A stretch of DNA of 64,000 bases, from assembly GCA_950097015.1 (NCBI GenBank), contig CATNEN010000024.1, positions 6,462,001-6,526,000 on the forward strand, written 5' to 3'. Below are positions 10,546-20,074 of the stretch, piece by piece (positions within the stretch are counted from its first letter, which is position 1; each line of letters opens with the position of its first letter). The DNA comes from Macrostomum hystrix. Its lineage: Eukaryota > Platyhelminthes > Macrostomidae. The position numbers and the translations under genes are program-made. The notes beneath the pieces were generated by a model. The model worked only from the letters and a program-made list of their open reading frames with translations. It ran no database searches and had not been told where the DNA came from.

Positions 10546-11996
10546 TTACTATTCCTGCTGCGATTCCTGCTGCGATTCCTGCTGCGATTCCTGCTGCGAT
10601 TCCTGCTGCGATTCCCACTGTAAATTCTGTTATGATTCCTGTTGTGATTCCTGCTGCAATTCCTGCTGCGATTCCCACAGTAAATTCTGTTATGATTCCT
10701 GCTGCGATTTCTGCTGCAATTCCTGCGGCGATTCCCACTGTAAATTCCGTCATGATTCCTGCTGCGATTCCTGCTGCGATTCCAGCTGTAATTCCTGCTG
10801 CGATTCCTGCTGCGATTCCTGCTGCGATTCCTGTTGCGATTCCTGCTGCGATTCCTGCTGCGATTCCTGCTGCGATTCCCACAGTAAATTCTGTTATGAT
10901 TCCTGTTGTGATTCCTGCTGCAATTCCATCTGCGATTCCCACAGTAAATTCTGTTATGATTCCTGCTGCGATTCCTGCTGCGATTCCTGCTGCGATTCCT
11001 GCTGCGATTCCTGCTGCGATTCCCACTGTAAATTCTGTTATGATTCCTGTTGTGATTCCTGCTGCAATTCCATCTGCGATTCCCACAGTAAATTCTGTTA
11101 TGATTCCTGCTGCGATTCCTGCTGCAATTCCTGCGGCGATTCCCACTGTAAATTCTGTCATGATTCCTGCTGCGATTCCTGCTGCGATTCCTGCTGCGAT
11201 TCCTGCTGCGCTTCCCACTATAAATTCTGTTATGATTCCTGCTGCGATTCCTGCTGCAATTCCTGCTGCGATTCCCACAGTAAATTCTGTTATGATTCCT
11301 GCTGCGATTCCTGCTGCGATTGCCACAGTAAATTCTGTTATGATTCCTGCTGCGATTCCGGCTGCAATTCCTACTGCGATTCCCACAGTAAATTCTGTTA
11401 TGATTCCTGCTGCGATTCCTGCTGCAATTCCTGCGGCGATTCCCACTGTAAATTCTGTCATGATTCCTGCTGCGATTCCTGCTGCAATTCCTGCGGCGAT
11501 TCCCACTGTAAATTCCGTCATGATTCCTGCTGCGATTCCTTCTGCGATTCCAGCTGTAATTCCTGCTGCGATTCCTGCTGCGATTCCTGCTGCGATTCCT
11601 GTTGCGATTCCTTTTGCGATTCCAGCTGCGATTCCTGCTGCGATTCCTGCTGCGATTCCTGCTTTGATTCCCACTGTAAATCCTGTTGTGATTCCTGCTG
11701 CGATTCCTACTGCGATTCTTGTTGCTATTCCTGGTGTAACTCCTGTTGCAATTCTTGTTGCAACTCCTGCTGCAAATCCTGCTGCGATTCCTGCTGCGAT
11801 TCGTGGTGTTACGTCTCGTGCTGCGATTCTAACTGCGACTCCTGTCCTGTTGAGATTCCTAATGCAATTGCAGCTGCTACTTTTGCTGCGATTCAGCAGC
11901 GATTCATGCAAGAAGTATTTAAAATTTAAAATGCTTATCACTAAGTGGTTACTATGCGAGTTTGTTAATGTCTCATGTTGTGAGCAAGTGTCATAG
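10485..11996 (+). other. Repeat-derived open frame of 503 codons, doubtful gene
   Basis: The plus frame reads IPAA repeats broken by PTVNSVM, then a non-repetitive tail. There is no signal peptide, no domain and no flanking exon with good splice sites. The opposite strand is open for 483 codons over the same region. I think the openness comes from the repeat period rather than selection, though a repetitive structural protein cannot be excluded. Confidence 0.15.
10546..11840. repeat. Minisatellite, 12-bp unit with an interspersed longer unit
   Basis: The basic unit attcctgctgcg (12 bp) is repeated about a hundred times. It is punctuated by a second block containing ccactgtaaattctgttatg, giving a higher-order pattern. 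Because 12 is a multiple of three, one frame on each strand stays open throughout: Ile-Pro-Ala-Ala on the plus strand and Gly-Ile-Ala-Ala on the minus strand. Confidence 0.95.
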
Positions 11997-12004
11997 TTAT
12001 TTTA

Positions 12005-12125
12005 ATGGGTGGTAGCCTAGTGGTTGGGGCGGACACACGACGCCCTTGAAGGTCAGGCGTTCGATCCCTGACTCCACTAGAACAATTTGTGTCCGCTAGC
12101 AAAAATTTAAGCTCTCTCTTTAATA
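12005..12125 (+). repeat. tRNA-derived SINE, family A, 5' portion
   Basis: The sequence ggtggtagcctagtggttgg matches a pol III A box, and ggcgttcgatccctgactcc a B box, spaced as in a tRNA. It then reads agaacaatttgtgtccgcta, which matches two longer minus-strand copies near 17.3 kb and 63.0 kb. This copy stops soon after the tRNA-related head. The loss of a closed acceptor stem and the presence of related copies argue against a functional tRNA gene. Confidence 0.8.
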
Positions 12126-12620
12126 AACTTTCAATGCAAAACGTCTTTGATGAACCGCAAAATCAATAATACTCGTATTTTCGCTTGGAAAAAAGCAAGC
12201 AAAATCAAGCTAGATCACAAGTGATTGATCGCATTGAAGCAATATTCGTTTTTTAAACAGAAAGGATGCAACATTTAGGCTCCCAACTTGCAGACGAATT
12301 TAACTTCTCTAGATGGGAAGAAGGAGAGCTGAAAATTTAGGCACAGGAGAAGGGAGATGGGAGCCATTAGATAACAAACTAGGACATTGGTGTGAAATAT
12401 CCTCATTCTAATCGATTCCTCGGGACTCAAACTATGGAGAACTTAGTACAATGAAAGATGCAAAGTAGTTCGGAATGGTCATGAGAGAAGCATTTGAGTA
12501 TCAGAGCTTTGAGCATTGTTTTGAATATGACAACGTTATGATTGGGAAGCGGCTCATCTGCTTTGATGGGGGGACAGCATTTCGCGCAGTGATACAATTA
12601 CTCAAGTACGGACAGGAACT
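12126..12620. other. Unassigned sequence downstream of the DEG/ENaC gene
   Basis: No gene is seen. It may hold the 3' UTR of the minus-strand channel gene, but no clear minus-strand AATAAA was found here. Confidence 0.4.
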
Positions 12621-12627
12621 GCAGTGG

Positions 12628-14550
12628 TCACACAACAGACACGTGTTGCATTGCTTGAGTCTTCAGCGGTCTCGATGCCGAGTTGATGTCATGTTGACAA
12701 CCTGCTCCCGTTGTCGTATCGGCGCTCACGAAAATCTTCCCAAGCTCGGTGTCCTCTTCCACGATGCTTGACGCTTCGTCGAGAGCCGCGAATGTTCGAC
12801 CACTCGTCGCAGTCACGTGATTCACCCTGGGATAAACTCCGTTGGTCTGCAGCGAGTGCCGTTGCGCGCAGCTAGCGTGGGCGTAGCTGGACACAACCTG
12901 CGTGCACTTCACGCCCAGAATAGCCAAGAACTCGAATAGTTCAACGAAGGTCACCAGAGACATGCCCACCCAGAGTCCGCCGATACCGCCCAGCTCGGAC
13001 AGGACTTCGACAAACGAGTAGGATGGCGACTCGTGAATCAGCGTACTCTTCGACTCCTCGGCGAACACCTGCAGTTTGACAAAGTTTTGGCGCACGAACA
13101 GGTGGCTGACATTCCAGCCGCGTTCCACGTTAGGAGAGCCATCTGGCAGCTGGTGGAATCGGACAATCTGGTCCAGTAGGCGCCGCTTCTGGTACTGGGC
13201 TCGGTTGAACTTCGGACTGACAAACGTATGAATGAAAGCCTCGAGGTCTGTGTGAGCTGGCCAGGGCACAGACGCAATGGAGTACGTGTAGCTGCTCTGC
13301 TCGCACGCCTGAACACTGCCGCACTCTGATGCGAATGTGTCATACAACTCGGTGCGGACCTGATTCTCAACATCATTGAAATGTCTCAGCTGGCGTGACT
13401 TGTAGGCGCCAAATTCTTTTGTGATGTTCTTCGAATCAGTCAGCAGGTAGTGACAGAGTGCGGAGCGCTCCCGGGTTGGCAGAAATGTCGACTGGCAGTG
13501 ACACTCGCGCATCAGGTGCTCCTGCCACTTACTGACCACACAGTCTTGGCCACGTTTACGGAACAGCTGCCTGCCTTCAGCCTCCGAGGCCCAGTACTCT
13601 GTGTGGCCGTAGTTTTCGATGCAGTTGTGCCCAGTTCGGTTCACGTAGACGTTGCGCGTCATCTTGAAGCGCAGATCGGCGCTCCAACCGTTGCCAACAT
13701 CGACGCCCTCCCAGTACACATGCGGATACGTGCCGGGCTCGTGGACTAGAAGCCGAACACCGCTGGACACCTGCATGCCGGCCTTGCCGAACACCGTGTC
13801 CAGTTGACGCAGAATTGTTCGATTCTGCGGTGGTGGATATTCAACAACGTGGTCCGGACGGCTGGCCGCATCAAGCGGCATTGTGCTGGTGTACAAGATC
13901 AAGTTCAGGCCATCGTTGGGACCTGTGCCCTGCACGCTCCGGTCGGTTGGTCTGAAGGACCAGCAGTTCCAATAGTGTGAATTCTGCACTAACCTGAAGT
14001 CCGCTGGGTTGCACAGTGCCTTTTTGTAGAAGCAGGCAACAAGTGAAAGGCTCAAGTTGTGGCCCAGGTCGGCTGTGCTCAGAGATGCCCAGTAGTGCTG
14101 GAGTAGGTTGTACCAATGGAAATACTCCTGGGTGGCAAAAATATTGCGTCCCCTCGGATAGACTTGCCTGAGAGCGAACATGAGGTCGGCCATGTTCGCC
14201 TCGAGTTGTCGCCTAGCCCGACTGTCATAATGAAGCAGGTACTGCGGCATGGGGCGCAGATTGCAAATGGTTACATCCGGGAACATTGTGTCGACTCCCT
14301 GGTTGAGAATCAGAGTGCTCACGGGAGTTAGGCTGAACTGGTGTACGGTCAGGTAGACGTGATAGCACCCGGCGATGCTGGTCAAACAGGTAAGCAGCAG
14401 CCAGAATGCCCGCCTGACATAGCTATCGGCACGGAACAGATGGGCCACACCGTGCATACTGGTGTGCTGGGCGAATCTATTCAGGTGCAGGAATACGCCC
14501 CTCAGGGCTGCCCAGCTGGCCACTGGCCTGTTTGAATCCTGGCTGTACAT
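12628..14550 (-). CDS. DEG/ENaC-family amiloride-sensitive cation channel subunit
   Basis: A single uninterrupted frame of 640 residues. I start at the ATG at 14550; the frame is open 12 codons further up, but only from a GTG. Landmarks of the family are an HG gating motif (SMHGVAHLF, residues about 31-39), TM1 at about 48-68, FPDVTICN just outside it (90-97), a cysteine-rich extracellular domain (CIENYGHTEYW, CHCQSTFLP), and the pore/TM2 block LSELGGIGGLWVGMSLVTF with the G-x-S selectivity filter (about 529-531). The length is typical. Such subunits form trimeric sodium-selective channels in the plasma membrane, gated by protons, peptides or mechanical force; which applies here cannot be read. 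The absence of introns is unusual for this window and could mean a retrocopy-derived or naturally intronless gene. No frameshift or missing key motif is seen. Confidence 0.92.
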   Translation of the reverse strand: MYSQDSNRPVASWAALRGVFLHLNRFAQHTSMHGVAHLFRADSYVRRAFWLLLTCLTSIAGCYHVYLTVHQFSLTPVSTLILNQGVDTMFPDVTICNLRPMPQYLLHYDSRARRQLEANMADLMFALRQVYPRGRNIFATQEYFHWYNLLQHYWASLSTADLGHNLSLSLVACFYKKALCNPADFRLVQNSHYWNCWSFRPTDRSVQGTGPNDGLNLILYTSTMPLDAASRPDHVVEYPPPQNRTILRQLDTVFGKAGMQVSSGVRLLVHEPGTYPHVYWEGVDVGNGWSADLRFKMTRNVYVNRTGHNCIENYGHTEYWASEAEGRQLFRKRGQDCVVSKWQEHLMRECHCQSTFLPTRERSALCHYLLTDSKNITKEFGAYKSRQLRHFNDVENQVRTELYDTFASECGSVQACEQSSYTYSIASVPWPAHTDLEAFIHTFVSPKFNRAQYQKRRLLDQIVRFHQLPDGSPNVERGWNVSHLFVRQNFVKLQVFAEESKSTLIHESPSYSFVEVLSELGGIGGLWVGMSLVTFVELFEFLAILGVKCTQVVSSYAHASCAQRHSLQTNGVYPRVNHVTATSGRTFAALDEASSIVEEDTELGKIFVSADTTTGAGCQHDINSASRPLKTQAMQHVSVV

Positions 14551-14639
14551 CGCTGCTGCGGCTGCTGGCTGGCACTGGACTGTCACCTTTCAGCTGATTC
14601 TCTGTGAACCAGAGGCAGACATATGCCTGCTGCTCAGCG

Positions 14640-15365
14640 GTTGATTGGGGTTGGTCAAAGCAACTGTTCGCTCCTCCAATAGGCAGTGACCAATGAATAG
14701 ACGCAATAAGGCGAGATTATTTCATGGAGCAGGGACATTTGGGCGAGAGTTCGAAGATTGCTAGAAGAAATTCGATCTAACAATGCATGATGTTGGAATG
14801 AATGGTCATTAAAAATGAATATCCAATCGTGTGTTTTTGTCTCCTTTGATGAGAGTGTGAATGAGCCCTCTACACTGCAAATTTAGAGCCTGTTATACAC
14901 AGCAGCAGGTTGGCGCGGCTGCTTCAATTATATACCAATGACCACTAGAAGAAGAAGAATGGGACACTTCATTTCTTGGAAAATACATTATAGGCTGATT
15001 TCACGGAAAATGGACCAGCTATAAAAGTTAGAAATCTTTGTGTAAACTTGGCAACAGCCGAGAGGATGAGCAAAGGAAAACAGTTAGATGAAGACACGCC
15101 TAGGGTCCACCCGTCAATTAAAGCGCAAAGTGGGCCTGGACCGACCGCAACATCGGAACCGGCCCAAACCGACCCGCTGAGGAGACTGACAGGAGGAGAA
15201 TCGATCGGGGACATCGAACCCTAGGACCATGAGATGAGGCGGAGCCGGCCTAGACCACACCTGGAGACTAGAGAAGGTGGGCTAGGAGGGCTAGAGAAGG
15301 CCTGGACCGCACACGATGACCCGATCGAGGAGGGGAAGAGGGGTTGGTGTGCCTACCAACCAAGT
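14640..15365. other. Intergenic sequence with a GC-rich patch
   Basis: 14640-15090 probably holds the promoter of the minus-strand channel gene, with no motif I can name. 15100-15350 is GC-rich with recurring ggacc/gacc words and no convincing protein. It abuts a SINE and may be part of that insertion. Confidence 0.35.
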
Positions 15366-15369
15366 AGTT

Positions 15370-15537
15370 TAACGTTTGAACGAGTTGCGATTGCGTCAAA
15401 TTGCATTACAAGCCCCCAAAGCCTTGTTGCCAAAGCCAAAGGAATGTGGCCTCGCCGCGGAATCGAGCTCAGGGGCCTTGGTGCGTGAGGCAAACGCGTT
15501 AGACCACTCACTGGGGGTGAGTTAGCCACTCCCCCCA
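15370..15537 (-). repeat. tRNA-derived SINE, family B
   Basis: Read on the minus strand there is an A-box-like gagtggtctaacgcgtttgc and a B-box-like ctgagctcgattccgcggcg. A tail follows with gaggccacatt and aagccttgggggcttgt-like sequence. The same order occurs at 24165-24325. The tRNA-like head differs from family A. Confidence 0.75.
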
Positions 15538-15539
15538 GT

Positions 15540-16470
15540 CCGCGGCGCTTGACTGCAAAAGTCTATTCTGCAGCCCTCGACCATCAACTTGGATAGTGCC
15601 CCTCGTTCTGCAGCGCCATGTTTAAAGGTCTCAGCTATCGGGAAGGCATAACGGGCTGGAAATTTGCTGCTAAAATGGGGGATTGGCAAATTATGTAGCG
15701 GTAATCCTTCTGTTGTTGGTTAATCCCTTTTGACCAATTGTGCCGATTAACTTTGTCCTCAGTGCGAAGCCTACGAGTATTATAGGAATTATTTCTACCA
15801 AAAAGAGTTACTAATGTGGGCCTATTGCTTGTGTTCGTGTGTGTTTGTGTCATAAGAGATTAACAAACAGAAAGTACTCAAGAGCTAAAGGACCTGATAC
15901 ACATTCTTGCGTTATAAGTTGCAGTCAAGTTGCGGAGCAAAGAGAAGAAGCTTATTTCCCGTTTTCTCATACTCAATCCCAATTGAAAGCCGCGTCACTT
16001 TGGCTAGTCAAATTTTGACGCACGGTTTTAGTGCGCACTTCACAATGGCCATGCAGTCGCAGAGACAGTGAAATATTGTCCGTCGTTAGATACTGTGCCA
16101 GTTTTCGCACGCTTATTTTATACTATTTTATTCGCACGCATATGCGGTGACTTCTTACAACCGGGCTTCAACTTTTCAAAGTCCTCAAATTTTTTTACTA
16201 ACGATTAGGCGCATCGCGTTGAAACTAGTTCTGGTTGGTCAAACACAGTCTACTGCGTGGCTGGCATACTTAAATGGGTGCAACAACTGACCACGATTAA
16301 AATCTATTAAGCTCTTTGAATTCATCGGCGCGTTTCAAAAATATTAAAAGACAAATTTTTGATCGACAAAGACAAACGTTGTCTTTGAGTACCTTTTTAT
16401 TGGTGTCACTTCTAATGTACCATACTAATTTTTTAACAATTTGAGGCTTGACGAATGCGGGTACAGTTTC
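15540..16470. other. Intergenic sequence, no gene seen
   Basis: No exon or RNA gene can be supported here. Confidence 0.4.
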
Positions 16471-16473
16471 ATT

Positions 16474-16582
<109 letters not shown>

Positions 16583-16755
16583 CTACAGTCGTTGTAATCT
16601 CGTAGGGTAGTCTCACCAAAAGTGGAATAATAAATTGGTTAACTGCCCTCCTGTCTTGCTTCTCTGAATCCCGCCTCTCTCTTCACCAACTTGGGAGTGA
16701 GGACTTGGAGTGTATCGCCAACAAAATGTACACTTTGATTGCAGGCAGCTGAATG

Positions 16756-16769
16756 GTTGCCATGGCAAC
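16756..16769. promoter_or_regulatory. Perfect palindromic X-box (RFX-factor binding site)
   Basis: GTTGCCATGGCAAC is a perfect 14-bp palindrome. It fits the RFX consensus of two GTTGCC-type half sites with a 2-bp spacer. It lies 171 bp upstream of the EF-hand gene's ATG at 16940. In animals such sites drive ciliary genes through DAF-19/RFX factors. The match is seen directly; its use is inferred. Confidence 0.7.
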
Positions 16770-16939
16770 ACCCTGGCCATGTTGGGGTGGGTCCGCGCAG
16801 ACGCACCTGCAGAAGGTAAGAACAATAAAAAAGCTTCAAATTCCTCTCCCTATTCAGATCCCTAAGCCTGGAGAACGAAGAAAGATCCGTTCATGTTAAG
16901 ATCAGAACTTTTGTCTCCAGAAGTCCAACTCCCAATGTC

Positions 16940-17954
16940 ATGACGGACTCAGGCCTGAGCGAATCTCAGTTGGCCGAGTGCCGCGAGGCCTTCGCCATGC
17001 TAGACAAGGATTGCACCGGCCGACTGCCAGCCGACAGCCTGGGTCGCCTGCTACGAATGATTGGACAAAACCCGTCTGGTGCGGAGGTTCGGGTGAGCGG
17101 CTGTGTTTTAGCTAGAAGGAATTCAGGCTTGATTACCAATGGTTGAGCATGGTGTTTAAATAAATTTTCGCGGCTGTTTCGTATCAATTTATATGGGTCT
17201 TTTGGAGTAGATTTAATCAGGTGGTCGACAGCCACAGCGATTGCGCGGCGCATCTGAATGCTGCGTACGGCTGTTCAGTCCATGGACTGGGAGACGCCAC
17301 ACCCACCCTCAATTACCCCAGTTAATGCTGGTACCTATTTAAAAGCTGGGTGAACTGAAGCAATGCAGAGGTCTTGCTAAAGGACACAAATTGTTCTAGT
17401 GGAGTCGCGAATCAAACCCCCGACATTCACAAGTCGTGAATCCGACGAATTAACTAAACCAAACCCATTAACCATATCCAAAAATAGTATTGTCTATCCG
17501 CGAATCCTCAGGTCGCGTAAATCACATTCAAACTCCTTTATCCTGGCTTCCCATGCAGGAGGCTCTAGCCCGACTAGCCTTCCTATCAGCATCCCGCTCC
17601 TCCTCCGCGGCCGCCACCGTCGAACATGGTCGCGAAATCACCTGCGACGACTTCTGCGAAGCAGTTGCTCATCGCTTGAAATCCCAGCGTAGTGAGTTCC
17701 GAAATTCGACCCCAGAACTTGAAGAGGCCTTCCGAGCGCTAGACCATCATCTCACTGGCCGGATAGCCGTCACACGTCTGCGCACCATGCTCACTAGCTG
17801 CGGTGAGACCCTGACGCCGGCTGAAGCGGACGAACTTCTGAGTCTGGCCAAGCCTGCCGGCGGTGACGTTAGCAGCGAAGACAACGGAGGAATCGAAGGA
17901 GGCGAAGTGTTTGTTGACTATCGCAGTCTAGTTAGGCGAGTTTTGGCCAAGTAA
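16940..17954 (+). CDS. Calmodulin/myosin-light-chain-like EF-hand protein with degenerate loops
   Basis: Two exons, 16940-17092 and 17559-17954, join in phase 0 (donor gtgagc, acceptor cccatgcag) to give 182 residues. EF-hand 1 (ECREAFAMLDKDCTGRLPAD, residues about 13-32) keeps Asp at loop positions 1 and 3 but has Ser rather than Glu at position 12. A second half (ELEEAFRALDHHLTGRIAV) has the EF-hand frame but few calcium ligands, and the end (EVFVDYRSLVRRVLAK) looks like a last EF-hand helix. The layout is that of calmodulin or an essential myosin light chain, probably with weak or no calcium binding. The intron carries a minus-strand family A SINE. A plus AATAAA lies at 18681-18686. The upstream X-box suggests a ciliary or axonemal role, which is inference. 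Confidence 0.8.
17225..17480 (-). repeat. tRNA-derived SINE, family A, nearly full length
   Basis: It lies in the EF-hand gene intron. On the minus strand a decayed tRNA-like head (gggggtttgattcgcgactc) leads into a core containing agttcacccagcttttaaat and ggtaccagcattaactgggg. It is the same element as at 62855-63128, with more mutations in its A and B boxes. Confidence 0.85.
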
Positions 17955-17989
17955 TTTATCAAGGGCTATAATATACCATTTTATAAAAC

Positions 17990-20074
17990 GCTGTAGGAGT
18001 TCAGAAGTCATTAAATTTTGCTGATTCGATCTATTTTTGATCGTCAAATGCTCATTGACTTGCGAAAGTTTTAACGTTCACGCTAAATGGCTGTTTATAG
18101 CTAATATAGCTTTTCCTTTTGATGAAACTATTCTTTTAAATTTGGTATATATAACCAAATATATGTAACCTTGATAGAAAAATCATACACTGAACTGTCC
18201 GATGCAGCCAAGCAGATTCAACAACAAGCAGGCAACTGTCAGACTTAGGTATGGTTATATATAGGAGCTGAACCATGCAATATTTGCTGTTCTAATTATT
18301 AGACAGCTCAAACAGAAAAAAGCTTTGTGAGCTGTCTTCGATTTTACGAAAAAAAATTAGCAGTTACTTTATCGTCTGTGGATTTTGGCTATAATTTAAC
18401 AAAAAATATCTGCTTAGATGACACTGACAGCACATATACTGTTTTCCAGAAAGCTAGTATGCAAAAAATTGCTTATACCGTTTAACGCCAGTTCATCATC
18501 TAAATGAAGTTTAAGACCTGGTTTCTTATAATAATTATTCTGTTTTTATAGTGAATGTATGGTAAACTTGTTATTTCAAGCTAAAGCTTTAGCTGCAATA
18601 TTTTAATTTCGATTTGTCGGTTGATATTTTTACTCCGCTGGCCGCTGAACATAAATCACGTTACTTCGAATAAGTTATGAAATAAACATGAAAGAAGAAC
18701 AAATACAATTGTAGCGTAGAAAGGAGACAATGTGTAAGTGAGTAAACTTATTAACAAATGCACTCACACACAATCTCTTATTTAGCTTAGTAGTCGAATA
18801 AAATAATTGGTGCTTAATCTTCTTCGTATCTCATTTTCCTTGTCTTTTTATTCTCATTTGTTGTGAATATATAATATTTTATTCTTCTATATAAATTAAA
18901 AAACACAAGCATTTATCTAAGATAGTCTGATGTCTTGGGATCATTGGAATGGGATGTAGCTGTTGTTTCAGGGCTACAATCTTTTGCACGATTATCAATT
19001 AAAAATTAAAATTCTTTTAATGATAAATATCTACACCAAGTAATAGGTAGTTTTAGACAGTATTACTATAGTATTAAGCAAGAATGGACTAGGGACTACA
19101 GTGATCATCTATCAAATGTGCTGTATCAAGACCTGTGTTTTATTTATAGAGACTTGTTGCTGAAGGTCTATAAATATATATATTCATTACTCTATTAAAA
19201 CATTTTAATAAAACGAATACCTATTCCTAGCCCAATCACAATATACTTTTCCTTATTAATATAGGCTATTTTATGCTTTTTGCAATTTTGACTTTAGTTA
19301 GTTTTTTTGTCTAGAACTAAGAAGGTTAGGGTAATGTATCATCAACCAAACAAGAATGTGTATTTTTTAACTTCAAACCTAAGCTACAGATTTTCTATTT
19401 AAGATATGATGATAAATCAAAAGCCAAGTTATAGAAAACAGTTATATCTTTCTAAAAAGTATCTGCTTTTGCTATTTCATCAAATAGAAAAAAAATTTAT
19501 TTGTGTTTTTCATCTAAAACCAATCCGAACAATGATTTTCGTGTATCTTCAAACCAAACAGAGAATTTAATGTTTGGTTTTGCAATTTGATTGAGTGGTT
19601 TAATATTATTTTAAGGAGTGATCTATCATGAATTGTCATTTGAAAGCATTTTTCATGCTCTATAAATAACTGCATTTATGGTCATTTAATTGGAAAGCCA
19701 ACCACATACAATCTTCGTCTAAAGTAAATATTATGCTTTTGAGATAAAAAAATTTAATGAAACATCAATATCTTTCTTTCCTCTTAATGCTTCATTGCAT
19801 GTCATGCCTCAGCTTGTAGATAATTTCTTTGACTTTCAAATTAGATGTTCTGTGAAACACAATAGCTTGTTTCTGTCTTGCATAAGACCAAAGCAAGAGT
19901 CAAAATTATTGTTTAGTTTTGAAGATAAACTGTTCAGTTGATGATACATTACCCTATAATGGCTTTACTTATGTTAATTTTTTAGTTACCTTTTTTGTTT
20001 AGTAACTTTAAAAAATAAGGGCTTTATGTTCCAGGTTTCTCTTTTTGTGTTCTCTTTTATTCTAATTGCCTTTA
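17990..20074. other. AT-rich intergenic region
   Basis: About 2 kb with no open frame of note, no RNA gene and no clear transposon. It contains the probable polyadenylation signal of the EF-hand gene at 18681-18686. Confidence 0.5.

Noticed and set aside
12010-12085. A functional tRNA gene
   Set aside because: A and B boxes are present but no closed acceptor stem is seen, and the same sequence continues into a SINE core found elsewhere in the window.
13038-13376. Antisense and alternate-frame proteins within the DEG/ENaC gene
   Set aside because: Shadows of the strongly supported channel frame.
14551-14586. Twelve extra N-terminal residues on the DEG/ENaC protein
   Set aside because: The upstream extension begins at GTG and has no ATG before an in-frame stop; the ATG at 14550 is preferred.
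16613-16839. Small minus-strand gene upstream of the EF-hand gene
   Set aside because: Two overlapping short frames with no domain; the region contains the X-box and is better read as promoter.
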